The translations under genes and the position numbers were made by a program. A DNA stretch of 64,000 nt from Thamnidium elegans. Its lineage: Eukaryota; Mucoromycota; Mucoromycetes; Mucorales; Mucoraceae. The stretch spans positions 496,001 to 560,000 of the forward strand of contig JAIXMG010000005.1 of the NCBI GenBank assembly GCA_025201345.1, read 5' to 3'. Below are positions 37,400 to 48,570 of this stretch, piece by piece. The notes below the pieces were generated by a model. It did not search any database, was not told the origin of the DNA, and saw only the letters and a program-made list of their open reading frames with translations. How positions within the stretch are numbered: position 1 is the stretch's first letter; each line of letters begins with the position of its first letter.

Positions 37400-37892
37400 A
37401 TAGAGGAGTCATAAAAAGGCTAATGCTGTCGATGATAGACAAAAACTTGCCTCTTTTGGATTTACCACTTCTCCTACTCCTACTGAAAGCCCTACCACAG
37501 ATGAAATTTTTTATAGTCGCAGTGAAATGGAACTGATCAAAATTAGAGAAATGATGACTAAAGTTGAAGACTTTGTAAAACCTGTTGTAAATTCGAAGCA
37601 TGAAGGTTTTATGGTAGATACGTATAATTTTGTACGTTACCTCCCGGTCAAGTATTACTTCATGCAAAGGATGGAGGGAAAAAAGATAGGTAAAGCATCT
37701 TCTGTCGCTGCCAAAATTTACTGGGAAAAAAACAAGAAGTATCGTGCCGGGACAATGGTCGAGTGGGCAAGGGAGCTTTTGAGTAAAGGTGAGCTGTCAG
37801 ATCATGCTCATGGTTCTCATTCCAAAAGATGGTGTAATAAAGCATCTAAAGACCTGTGGTTAAGGAAATACTGGGATATATGTAAGAGATAG
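37400..37892 (+). pseudogene. N-terminal relic of a DDE-type transposase
   Basis: Open frame containing KANAVDDRQKLASFGFTTSP upstream of the ATG at 37527, then KASSVAAKIYWEKNKKYRAG, TMVEWARELLSKGELSDH and GSHSKRWCNKASKDLWLRKY to a stop. The pattern of a Lys/Tyr-rich helix, an RAxxxxxWA helix, and xGxHxK matches the N-terminal DNA-binding part of a large family of fungal DDE transposases known mainly from basidiomycetes and Mucoromycota. The catalytic domain is missing. My link to that family is from memory of its pattern, so a search is needed. Confidence 0.5.
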
Positions 37893-38303
37893 ACTTCTAT
37901 GACGGGAAGAATGAGACATATTGCTTAGTCTCGCATTATATCTATAACTTGAAAGTTCTGATCAAAGTCGTATACAGATATATTAATTGCTTGAGCATAT
38001 CTGTACCTATTTAAAAACAGTAAATTGTTTGTTATTTGTTATAAACCTAAAATATACCACATACTGCTTAATGCAATAAAGCTACAAAAAAAAAAGACGA
38101 ATGTCAGTTGAGATACTAAAAGCACCATTTATATTTAAAAAGGAGTTTATTAGGTCAAAAGGTAACAGAAGTCCGGCTGCAATGAATTGCAGCTACTGCA
38201 TTTTAAGGGTATTGTTGTTGTCAAAAGAAGAAAAAAAAAGACCCATTTAAAAAATCCAGGGTAAAAGTCTACGATATTTTTTTTAAAAAAAAACAAGGAT
38301 TAG
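37893..38303. other. intergenic, nothing recognised
   Basis: AT-rich 3' flank of the methyltransferase gene. Holds a T/A-tract pair at about 38278-38295. Confidence 0.5.
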
Positions 38304-38876
38304 TTATTGTGATAATATATTATTAGTTGACTTTCTATACCTGTAAGTCTCGTTCATGTATTGCTGATAATCCACACCAAATCTATCCAACATCATTTGT
38401 TCCTCTGCTTGGATACGGAGAATATAAGCCCAGGTCATTAAAACAGTAATCATGAAAAATGAAATCCAGTTACTTGTAACCAAACCAAATCCTACCCAAG
38501 CTAACAAGAAAGCAAGGTAACCGGGATGACGGATGGTCTTATAAGGTCCATCCGTACAAATGTAATGATCATCAGTTGTTGCCATGGTACGCAAGTAAAA
38601 AGGATTAACAAAAGTTGTCCAACGAAGTAAACTAATACCGCCCACAATAAAAACAAGACCAACCCAACCTGCAACCACAGACATGGTGGTGGCCATAAAG
38701 AGGATCCAGAATGGAGCGATGATAAGTGACATGAACCACATGATTAACAAAAGTCGAGTTGTACCGCGGTCATCAGCAGAGGTTTGTAAAGTAGTAGCTG
38801 TACGTGAAGACTCATAACGATACTCTAAATAAAATAAAACGGCCAGCAAAATGTAACTAAACAAAAATAATATCAT
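38304..38876 (-). CDS. ICMT/PEMT-family membrane methyltransferase
   Basis: Intronless 190-residue membrane protein. Five hydrophobic helices (MILFLFSYILLAVLFYLEYR, LLLIMWFMSLIIAPFWILFM, VVAGWVGLVFIVGGISLL, LAFLLAWVGFGLV, WISFFMITVLMTWAYIL) surround the signature GPYKTIRHPGYLAF and the AEEQMMLDRFG...YQQYM tail. These are the AdoMet and substrate contacts of the isoprenylcysteine carboxyl methyltransferase / phospholipid methyltransferase family. The EE pair and RHP motif are intact, so it should be active. Which substrate (prenylcysteine, phosphatidylethanolamine or another) cannot be told. It is too short to be a classical yeast CHO2. Confidence 0.85.
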   Translation of the reverse strand: MILFLFSYILLAVLFYLEYRYESSRTATTLQTSADDRGTTRLLLIMWFMSLIIAPFWILFMATTMSVVAGWVGLVFIVGGISLLRWTTFVNPFYLRTMATTDDHYICTDGPYKTIRHPGYLAFLLAWVGFGLVTSNWISFFMITVLMTWAYILRIQAEEQMMLDRFGVDYQQYMNETYRYRKSTNNILSQ

Positions 38877-39892
38877 TTTTTATTTATTTTATTGTATTTT
38901 TTTTTTTTTTTTTTGAAGTTTTGTTTGCGTGATAAATAAATGAATTACTTTTTTTCTTTACTGTTTTTAACATGTTCCCGAGACATCAAAACTTAAGTCA
39001 CGTTATACGGAGTACTAAATATATGAGGGAGAGAGACAAAACTTGCAGTTACTGTCTGACCCCTTTTTTTAATACAGTTCAACAGCGTTTTTTCTATTAC
39101 AAATCTCGCTTTTTTACTAAGAAAAAACCCTGTAGTAGATTAGAATTGGTAAGCTTTTTTTTTTCTCAAAACTTAAAGTTGATACCTCTGATTTACTGGA
39201 TTCTTACAAGTGCGTTTTTTTTTTAAAAAAAAGAAGTACAAATGCAACTCCTCCTATTTTTACCTGGATAGAGTTTAGTTTTTGGGAATATAAATTTACG
39301 ATATAACGCCGAAAAGCAGAGTACTATTACAACTTGTTCTTCTCGTGAAATAGTCCAATTTTTTCTTCCTTTCTTCTTCAATTGTTATTTGTTACACAAG
39401 AATAACATTCAATTGATAGTCCAGAACATTTTCGTATTGTTTACGCGAAATTATAAAAAGCCCAAGCGCCTACAGAAAAACTTACGCGTCAGATCGGGAT
39501 GTATATTTATATTTGTATTGGATAAGTATGACTAGATATAGTTTTTATTTTTTAGAAAAAAAAAAAGAAGGGAGAGCGCGACATTTTATCGCCAACCTTT
39601 AATTATATGTTGTTATTGCTATTATTATCTCTTTATATAGTTCTCGATGGAATTATGATAGGTACAAAGGAGTCCAAATCTTTCTGTCCGCTAAAAACTA
39701 CGCTGAATGTAACAGTACATCGGCTCATTTTTCTTTCCTTTTACCAGCATTCCAAGGCACCGATGCTTTTCAATTCCTAGGAATTTTTACTCTCTATACC
39801 AACCAAATAATCATATTTCATAACATCTAAAATTTAAGAAAATACTTTAGAAAGCAATGGAGTAGAAAAAAAAATAGGGAAAGAATATACTT

Positions 39893-39923
<31 letters not shown>

Positions 39924-41364
39924 GAGAAGCGTAACAGAACAAAAAAGAAGAAGCAAAAATTTAAATTTTTATTTTTTTACACCATTTCACCTTTTTTAGA
40001 AAACTGGCGACTTTTCGAGAACGCCAATTCAAATTAAGGTGCTTGTCATTCCTTCCCCCCTTGATTAGTTGGTACACTTCTTTTTTTTTTCTCTTTGGTA
40101 TCCTTCTCTTCTTTTGATATCTGTAAAAAAAAAAAAAAAAATCATACCATTTAGACGGTTAAAAAAAAATGGTTTAGTTGATAAGTGGGATTCACTTTTG
40201 TTTTTTTGCCAAACTCGTTTTAATAAAGTACATGTACATTAGCAACTCGTCTCCCTCCCCCCGCCCAAGCGCTTTTAATAAATAATGACTCTTTTATAGC
40301 CTTAAAAAATGGAAGTCAGATGATATCATGACATTTTATTTAATTGGGGGGGGGGACACTACGTTATACGTGATTTAAACTTTTTTTAAAAAAAAAGGGG
40401 GACCTACATTCAGGAACTAGGTACATGCTTTCAATACTGAAGAGTATGAAATATACGGAAAAAAAAGAGTAGCGCAATTAATAAATTTTAGAGCTAAAGC
40501 AATCCTTCCTCCCCTATGCGTAGTTTAAGGAGAGTTAATACGTAAGAATATTTTTTTTCTCTGTTTGCTACGACTTTTAAAATTCCGATTGTTCTTTTTC
40601 CCTAGCACGAAGAACATTCGAAACCAATCTAGAAGTCTGAAAAAGAAGGGAGAGGAGGGGGCGCAACAAGATCACTCTAATTCCGTAACAGTTGAAAAAA
40701 AGGTCACAATAAAAAATTTCTGACAGAAAAAAAAACTTTCGCTTTTTTTTATATTACTTTGAATCATTTCTAAAGAAAAAAAAACAATAGCTCAAGTATG
40801 TTATAAAGAGGTAATCAAGCTTCTAAATAAAGTAGACCCCGGTTGGATTAAGGTTGAAAGGAGAAAACCTGAAGAGTCCAATAGGTTGGTAACATTTTGA
40901 TGCGGGATAATCGCTTTTACATCGGTCGATAAAGTGTAAAATGTCGATTTCAATAAATTATTTCAAATGGCGGTTATTACTACATTTGGAAAAATACATT
41001 TTATCATTTCCATTTTATTGCAAGTCGTAAAATTGCCCATTTTTCCTCAAAAAATCTCGAAACATATAATAGATAACTCTTATTTATACGACATGCTAGC
41101 TGATACCACAAAGATATACAAGATAGAATCGTAACTTGAAGAGGAATTTGTTGAAAAAAAAAAAAAAAAAAAAAAAGACAACCTTGATTTCCTTTTATAG
41201 TAATTATAATATAATTGAAAAAAATTGTATTTAAAGTGAGGTCGAAAATTTATTTTATCCTTTATTCTCGATTAAAAGTATACATTTATATTATCACATT
41301 ATTTCCTTTTCTTCTTCTTCTTTTTTTTTTAAACTTTTTTTTTTTTTTTGCATAAATATATACC
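38877..41364. other. 2.5 kb gene-free AT-rich region
   Basis: Long non-coding stretch upstream of the SAM-HMG gene. It holds many A/T runs (39891-39923, 40082-40091, 40124-40140, 41153-41176) and a short G run near 40346. No transposon motif or RNA gene was identified. Such length is unusual next to 60-110 bp spacers elsewhere and may contain promoter elements of the regulator gene. Confidence 0.5.
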
Positions 41365-43134
41365 ATGCAACCTATTCAATCACATCAACTCTTATACAAA
41401 CAAGCCTCAGTTCAGTTTGACTTTGGTAACCATGACCACCAGAACGTAAGCGATTTTTTAAACCACTGTCACTTGAACCAATACCTTGATATCTTTTTGT
41501 CGGAAGGGTTTGATTCCATATCTTGTGTAAGTTTTGATTCATCATATTGTATCCCCTCCGTCTAATCTTTTTTTTTTTTCAATAGCTTCTAGAAATCACA
41601 GAAGAAGACATGATTTTTATGAATGTAAAACGTGGCCATAGAAGGGTAAAATATATTTACTCGCGTAACATACATGGGAAAGCTAAACTTTTTTTTTTGT
41701 TAGATTCTTCAAAGAGAAATTGCCACAAAAAAGGGGATTCCTCGTCATCAACTATTGGTTACCAATACGATGGAGCCTAGTAAGTTCTTTTTTTTTATTA
41801 GGTCAATAATTTCCTTCATCGATTGTACTAAGAACTTAAATAGAATATGCATCCGAAATGACATCGCCTGCATTAAAAATTTCTATGAAAAATAATGAAA
41901 GTAATTATAGCAGTAACAGAGACCAGTATAGTAATGCAATGTTGAATAGCAATACGACAGAGCCTTTGCTCTCTGGTTTAATGAGTCCACGCAGTATAAG
42001 TAGTACGGGTGGTGTCACGAGCGGCATTAGTGGCAACAGTAGCAGCTCAGGACCAATCATAATGTCGCGATCTCGATTGCAACTACAACAACAACAACAA
42101 CAGCAAGGTAGAAATAATGATAGCGGTAATAGTAGCGGTGGTGAAGGCAGCATTACGCAAACGAATCGAGTTCAAGCTACCGTTAGTGACAACAATACCA
42201 GCGGTATTTCGTCTAATGAAGATAATGACTCGATCGATACCAATGAATCCGCACCTATTAAACGAAAGTACAGAAGACACGCTAAACCAGATCGCAATGC
42301 CCCTATTAAACCACCCTCTGCATACATTATGTTCTCCAACGACTCTCGAACCGAGCTAAAAGATCAAAATTTATCGTTTGCAGAGTTGGCTAAAATTGTA
42401 GGAGAACAATGGAAGAATTTGAGCCACGTTGAAAAACAAGCGTATGAAAGAATGGCGATGCGTGCAAAAGACGAGTATTTGGCAGATTTAGAACAGTATC
42501 GCCAAACAAGTCAGTACGTCCATTATCAAGATTACTTGAATGATTTCAAATCTAAACAAGATGCTGCTAATCGCCTTATTGGTAGGTCAAGAAAGAGAGA
42601 TAAGACAAAATCGCCTGGAAGGTAAGTTCTTTAAAATGTTACACGAATTTAATATACTGAAAAAAAAAATTATAAAATAGTGGTAGTCATGCTGATGCTA
42701 GTTCCAATGGTAATAGTAACGGTAGTGGTAGTTCCGGTAATGGGTCAGCGGATGGGTACGGTGATAAAGAAACCGTGATACGTCGTCAAATAAGATCTTT
42801 GGAAGACGAAGCATTATCTCAAACTGGTAATAAGCATCAAAAGAACTATCATATTTATGATAACGAAAGTAATCATGGACAGTCAAGACCAATCAATCAA
42901 CAGTCTTCTGATAGTGGCTATACCTCACAAACCTATTATATTAATCATGATAAATCAGCTCAGGCTTCACAATGGAATAATCGGTCTAATCAAATTATGC
43001 GAGGTATGTTACCTGTTGAATTTGTTCCTACTAGTTTGCAAGAAAAAGATGATGATGATGAAGAAGGACGTAATTATGATGGTTTAAAGAGAAGAAGTCC
43101 TCGATTTAACAAATCTAATTCTATGACAACTTAA
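41365..43134 (+). CDS. SAM-domain plus HMG-box DNA-binding protein
   Basis: Five exons (41365-41526, 41586-41645, 41704-41779, 41844-42621, 42681-43134) give 509 residues. A sterile alpha motif at residues ~25-80 (VSDFLNHCHLNQYLDIFLSE, LLEITEEDMIFMNVKRGHRR) is followed by a Ser/Asn/Gly-rich region with a Gln run. The HMG box at ~250-320 contains NAPIKPPSAYIMFSNDSR, FAELAKIVGEQWKNLSH and YERMAMRAKDEYLAD. The C-terminus is disordered. The SAM domain is split over three exons, so no single open frame shows it. The pairing suggests a DNA-bending regulator that oligomerises or docks partners through SAM. It is not obviously a sexM/sexP sex-locus gene, since no triose-phosphate transporter or helicase neighbour of that locus is present. 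Confidence 0.85.
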
Positions 43135-43571
43135 AATTTCATTTTAATTTATTCCAAAAAAAACAGTCTATTTCACTGTATATAACCCCCCTTTTCATGC
43201 ATTTCACTTTAATAATAATTCATATGTTAAAATACCATATATATATATTTTTTTTTACCATGCTATAAACTTTCCTTTTTAAAGCCATTTTATATGATCC
43301 CTTCCCACATACACACACGTACACAACTTTTACCTACAAAAGGAATTATGCAATTAACCAATAAAAAAAATTATATAAACCTACTATTTTTAACAAACAT
43401 GCCATAAAATCATGTAAAAAAAGTGGTGTGGCTTAAAACATGCGTGTGTATTCTTAAACACACTTTTTTAGTCTTTTTTTTTTTCCTCCTCGCCTCTTTC
43501 ACTCCTCCCTCCTCCCCTTTTTTTTTTTATCTCTTTCTTTCTACAATCCTTTATTATTATTATTATACAAT
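43135..43571. other. intergenic promoter region
   Basis: About 440 bp with CT-rich DNA (43465-43560) directly ahead of the F-BAR/RhoGAP ATG. Nothing else seen. Confidence 0.5.
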
Positions 43572-45966
43572 ATGCCTAACCAACACCCTTTTCAAAGTTC
43601 CTTTTGGTCACCTACTTCCTCCATTGACATTATACCAAACTTTTCGTTGGGGTTCAATGTACTCCATGGCAAGTTAAGTCAATCACAGTCAGAGAATAAA
43701 GTTATCCAAGAGTACATTCAAGAGCGTATTACTGCGGAAAAAAATCATGCACAACAGCTTTCTAGCATTATACCCACCACGCATCCGTTTGATACAGATA
43801 TTGGCGGCGGACTGAAACGATGTTTTGAAGTAGTTTATTCTGAAAGCCAAGAGTCTTGTAAAGAGCATCAGATACGAGCAGAGAATTTGAACACGACTGC
43901 ATTGGACCCGTTAATTCAATTTAGCAATCGGTACGAGCGAATTATTTCACAAGCTAAATTGACAGTGGAAACGCAGATGAGTCAGTTTGATACCGTGTGC
44001 AAACACATGGAGCAAATGAAACAGTATTATCAAAACAGGTGCAAGACGTTGCTGGTGCTCCAGCCTGATTATAGACACACAATCAAGGTGGGAAAACTCG
44101 AGTTTGGTACACGTGAAGACACCTGTATTTGGTTGCAACAGGAACTAAAGGACAAGACACCCAGGGATAAAGCATTAACTTGGTTAGATACCCAATCTGA
44201 GAATGATGATGCAAATGCTATGCTTCAAACGCTGGAGCAGTTGGAATTTCTAAAGATAATCGATGGTTTGGTCGAAATCAATTCGAATAATGCACCCATT
44301 GGAAATCCAAAGGGGTTTGCAGGGTTTTTAGGAAGGTGGGGTAATTCAGGACAGCAGATGAAAAAGGAAGAATTGGTGACGGAAATGTTGGAAGCTGATA
44401 AAAATTATCGAATGGCAGTTGAAAAGGTGGAATTGATGCGTACACAAATTGAACAAATGCTATTTGTGCATTATGAAGAAATGGAAATGCTGGAATTAGA
44501 GCGTATTCAGACCATTAAACATGTCTTTATTAGTGTCGCTGCTTCGCTATCAAATACTATTCCAAGGTCCAAGGAAACATTTGATAATATGATGTTGTAT
44601 CAAGAGACTTTGGAGCCTGATAAAGATGTGCAGTTTATTGTTGAACAGTATAGAACTGGGCAGTATAATCCAAGGCCCGTCTTGTATGAGAATTATTTTG
44701 ATGGCGCTGCAAAAGGTAATATCTGCGGACCTAGAATTTTTTTGTTGTTACTGTTATTAATGCACGTTTTGTAATTAACAGATCAGCTCTTTGGTGTACC
44801 CTTGGATGAAATTACAAGAACACAATCTTCATTGGTACCACAGTTGGTGTCGCAAGGATTATCGGTTATTGAATCAGGTGAGAACTAACAACAACAACAA
44901 CAACAAAAAACGTGTAAAAAAAAGACTGACTAATTTTGATTTTATAAGCATTCTTAAAGTTACATGATGAAGGTAAAACTATTTTTAATGTCGCTTCTTG
45001 AAAAAAAAATAACTCTTTTAAATATAGAAAAGAGACTTGTTTGGACAAAGTGTATACCTTCGGATAGAATATATGAAGCAAGAGCAGTAATTAATCACGG
45101 TAAATTTAATCAAGAAACGTTGGAAACGTTTGATATTTTACTATTGGCATCATTGATTCGAATTTACTTGATGGAGTTACCTGAATGTTTATTTACGTTC
45201 GAGTTATACGAGCCGTGTAAATTACTCTATTCCAGTCGTAAGTAACACCAATATTTATGCAACAAAAAATATTTTACTAAAAAAAAAAAAATTCTGTGTA
45301 GAAGCAAAGCAAGATAAAGAGTGTCGATTAGTTTCGATTAGTAAATTATTAGCAACATTACCTACTAGTAACTACCATACGCTGAAAGCAATGATACAAC
45401 ACTTTTCTCGCCTTATTCAGCAATTAGAAAAGGAAGAAAAATTATCATACGAGTTAGCTAAATCATTTAGTTATATTTTAATGCGACCTCAAATAGAATC
45501 TAAAGTGAGTGCGCATGAACGCAACGCACAGAGATTAATCCAAGAATTAATTGAAAACTTTGATATTATCTTTACCGAAGAAGCGTGCAAAGCGCAACAA
45601 GAAAATTGGAAGCGACCTTCGATTATCATTGCTAGTCAAAGTGAAACAAAGAAATCAAATTCATTGGATGATGGTCGGGCTAGCTTTACGTCCTCGCGAA
45701 GATCGTCGATCTTATCTTTTATGCGTACCAGTCAGTCTACGCCTACCTCGTCTTTGACTTCCAAAAGAAATGGAGCCCCACTTATTATACCCATGCCGTC
45801 TTCAAGTACTTTGTTCGAAGACCCTGATGAAATGGTCTCGTCTGAATCGTCTATAGTCATACAAACTCCTCCTTCTTATGTGAATCATGACTACTCAAAG
45901 ACCAACGATCATTTTGTAGTGGATGAATTAGCTAGTATAGACTCTTTTTTCGAAGATGAGGATTAA
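43572..45966 (+). CDS. RGD2: F-BAR/DEP/RhoGAP protein, Rgd2 type
   Basis: Membrane-curvature protein regulating Rho/Cdc42 GTPases. Exons 43572-44715, 44782-44877, 44949-44972, 45028-45237 and 45302-45966 give 712 residues; the third exon is only 24 nt. The F-BAR half begins FWSPTSSIDIIPNFSLGFNV and LHGKLSQSQSENKVIQEYIQ. A DEP domain is inserted at ~175-250 (TREDTCIWLQQELKDKTPRD). The second F-BAR part follows, then the GAP domain from ~385 (DQLFGVPLDEITRTQSSLVP). The order F-BAR, DEP, RhoGAP matches Rgd2. The GAP arginine-finger position reads RLVWTKCIP rather than EGIFRVSG, so catalysis is doubtful. The Ser-rich tail ends acidic. Fungal proteins of this architecture are known to vary at that site, so this may be a family trait. 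Confidence 0.85.
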
Positions 45967-46282
45967 ACAAGTTCTGTTAAATAAATTTTTGCTGTATTAA
46001 ATAATAATGAAACATTTATCGGTTTTGATCTTTTTAAATGACCTGTTTGAAATTCGGGATCAACCAACAATAAAAGAGATCTTCTGTGCATATAGAAATT
46101 TCTAGGTGTCTGTCCGGTTCGGACATTAGATTAAATATCAGTGATCTTGATCCCGTATCCTTTTCGTGTCAAAAAAAGATATAAGATTCCCCCTCCTTTC
46201 AAACCAGAGGGAAATAATTAATCACTTTTTCTAAATAAATAAAAAAATAAATAATTATACCCACTTTTTTTTTTTTTTATTA
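45967..46282. other. intergenic
   Basis: About 315 bp between tandem genes, with a T-rich run directly ahead of the MFS ATG. No other feature. Confidence 0.5.
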
Positions 46283-47872
46283 ATGGCAACTATTTATCAA
46301 CAAGATTCACATAGTCAAGAAAGCATTGTCACGGTTACAACATCCCAATCTAGTACCGTGACTCATATTTCACAAGACAGTAATGACAAAAAGAGTATCA
46401 GTAGTCATGAGAGCACAGCGACAGCATATGATTTAGAATTAAATACCTACTTACCAAAAGAAGAACCTTACTCTGTGTTCACGGGGCGACAAAAGCTTCT
46501 GATTGTCTCTATTTGTTGCTTGACGGGTATTGTGTCTCCGCTATCAGCCAATATTTATTTTCCAGCATTAAACGCAATTGAAAAGGTAAAAAAAAACCCC
46601 CCCCCATTCTTATTATTTTAATGGGACCTAACCTCGTTGTAGGACTTGAAAACAACAACAGAACTTATTAATTTAACGGTAACGGTGTATATGATCTTTC
46701 AAGGCATTTCACCTTCGTTTTGGGGCTCGCTAGCAGACATTTGGGGACGACGACCTGTGTATCTGGGCACGTTAATGGTGTACATGTGCTCATGTGTCGG
46801 ACTCGCAAAAGCTCCGGTTTACTGGGTCTTGCTCGTGATGCGTATGCTGCAAGCGTTTGGCTCTAGCTCTGTGATTGCGATAGGCGCAGGCGTCGTAAGT
46901 GATATCGCGACGCCATCTGAACGCGGAGGCTACTTTGGTATATTTTCCATGGGACAAATGCTGGGTCCAGTGATCGGCCCCGTTTTAGGCGGCATCATCT
47001 CGCAGAAGTTGACATGGCGGTGGATCTTTTGGGTGCTGCTTATGTTGGGTGGTGCCTTGTTTTTAGCTATTTTTTTCTTGCTGCCAGAGACGCTGAGATC
47101 ATTGGTCGGGAACGGGTCCGGATACGCAAATGCTACGCTGTGGAAGTACCATGCAGAACACCATGATGTACACAAGACTAACCGGTTTTTACAGTTGCCC
47201 AAGGTTTCACGGCCGTTCTTGTACCTGGTGCAGAAAGACGTCATTGTTGCTCTGGTGTATAACGGTATTCATTATGCTACATATTACAGCTATTTGACGT
47301 CGACACCCAGCTTGTTGGCAACGCGCTACAGGTTGAATGAAATCCAGGTGGGTCTTTGTTTCCTGTGCCAAGGTACTGGGTGTATACTGGGATCCTTTGT
47401 ACAAGGAAGGCTACTAGACCGTGATTTTCGAAAGGTTTTGGATGAAGGTTTCAGCTCGGAAGGTCAGAATGAGATTCCTATTTTCAAAGTGCGATTTCGA
47501 TCAATGTATCACAACGCGGCAGTTATCCAAATGATTACGTTGTTCTACGGCTGGATGGTTCAGATAAATGCTCATTTGGCCGTGATCTTAGTACTTCAGT
47601 TCTGTGTGGGATTTGCCAACACGGGAATGTTTAATGTGTTCCAGACGTTGATGGTGGACTTGTTTCCGGCCAATAGTGCGTCTATTACAGCAACCAATAA
47701 CTTGGTGAGGTGCTTGCTGGGCGCGGTGGCAACGGTGAGTGTTGAGCCTGGTATTCAGAGGTTGGGGCCAGGTTGGATGTTTACGCTGCTAGGGCTTGTT
47801 TGTGTAGCGTCCAATGGTCTTGTGCCTATTTTACTGGTCTACGGACCTAGGTGGAAATCTCTTCGTGAATAA
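46283..47872 (+). CDS. MFS drug:H+ antiporter-like exporter (DHA1 type)
   Basis: Plasma-membrane exporter of the 12-helix DHA1 group (Qdr/Aqr1/Dtr1-like). Two exons (46283-46585, 46643-47872) give 510 residues. An ~80-residue Ser/Thr-rich cytoplasmic N-terminus precedes helix 1 (LLIVSICCLTGIVSPLSANI). The signature between helices 2 and 3 is WGSLADIWGRRPVYLG (motif A). LLVMRMLQAFGSSSVIAIGA (motif B) and MGQMLGPVIGPVLGGII (motif C, antiporter) follow. Twelve hydrophobic segments can be counted. Substrate unknown. Exon 2 has visibly higher GC than the genes around it. Confidence 0.9.
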
Positions 47873-47960
47873 AAAAGGAAAGTGCACGACGCCTTTTGTT
47901 GTGTAAAAATTGTACACTTGCAAAAAAAAAGGGGGGGGAACTAGAACATCTACAATATTT

Positions 47961-48020
47961 TCGTATCAAAATAGTCGCAAACCTTAATTAGCTTGTCGTG
48001 AACTGAAATTTCAATTATCA
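47961..48020. repeat. inverted repeat, left block
   Basis: The reverse complement of 49420-49477 with few changes (shared GATAATTGAAATTTCAGTTC and AAGCTAATTAAGGTTTGC). A second inverted match pairs 48149-48168 with 49380-49399 (ACTTGGAAATGAATAT). The translated arms also agree: IIEISVHDKLIKVC on one side and IIEISVRDKLIKVC on the other. Confidence 0.75.
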
Positions 48021-48260
48021 CATTTCTAAATTCACCTGTCGCATTTGGAAATTTGGGTTGCACGTTTGATAATTTCAATTGAGCGGCACTTAAATTATAT
48101 CCGCTGTTCATCCGTTGTTTATTTGCATTTCTTTTCACATTTTTATACTAACTTGGAAATGAATATAACAAGAGACTAGACGATTTACATGTTCTTTTAT
48201 GTTGAGAATGTTAAAAAATACAACAAAAAAATTGGAGACTTTAAAGAAGTAGAGATATGT

Positions 48261-48401
48261 TAGAGCATCCGCGGCGGGGCACTTAAAATAGTCACTACAC
48301 TTAATAAGTGATTAATTCTAGTGACCTTCGCTCGCAGCGGTTGCACTAGAATAACCACTTAATAAATGATCATAAAATAAAATTTAAAAAAGTCACTACA
48401 T
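48261..48401. repeat. MITE-like hairpin with GC-rich end
   Basis: Starts with GAGCATCCGCGGCGGGGCAC, a GC-rich end rare in this window. A strong stem follows: 48300-48326 (CTTAATAAGTGATTAATTCT...) pairs with 48339-48366, around the loop TTCGCTCGCAGC. The decamer GTCACTACAC/T flanks the stem at 48291 and 48392. Such ends resemble PIF/Harbinger MITEs. Confidence 0.55.
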
Positions 48402-48446
48402 CTAGTGTGCACATTTCCTCGACTTTCTTTTTTTCCTTAATAAACT

Positions 48447-48570
48447 TTACTTGTCAAATGAACAAGATGGATACCGAGCATTCTTAGCAAAGTATTGCTT
48501 ATACAATCTTTCATGCTTCCCTTCTCTATCGCGTTCGATGAATATTAATGTTCTGGTTCTTTTCTTCTAC
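48447..48570 (-). pseudogene. PIF/Harbinger-like transposase fragment
   Basis: The minus strand reads FIERDREGKHERLYKQYFAK then NARYPSCSFDK before a stop. The order ERDRE-x-x-H-x-RL-x-x-x-YF-x-x-x-x-x-YP is the start of many Harbinger-type (HARBI1-like) nucleases, where RRRFRM usually follows. Only about 40 residues remain and the 5' side dissolves into CT-rich DNA. It lies 50 bp from the MITE-like hairpin, which fits one decayed element. Confidence 0.55.

Larger units (their letters stand above)
47873..48446. other. transposon debris, left part
   Basis: 3' flank of the MFS gene, a short G run (47930-47938), the left arm of a 1.5-kb inverted repeat (47961-48020) and a MITE-like hairpin (48261-48401), described separately. 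Confidence 0.5.

Noticed and set aside
41905..42153. Minus-strand open frame with a Cys run
   Set aside because: Antisense shadow of the Gln/Ser-rich coding region of the SAM-HMG gene.
41365..43134. Mating-type (sexM/sexP) identity for the HMG gene
   Set aside because: It has an additional SAM domain, and the usual sex-locus neighbours (triose-phosphate transporter, RNA helicase) are not next to it.
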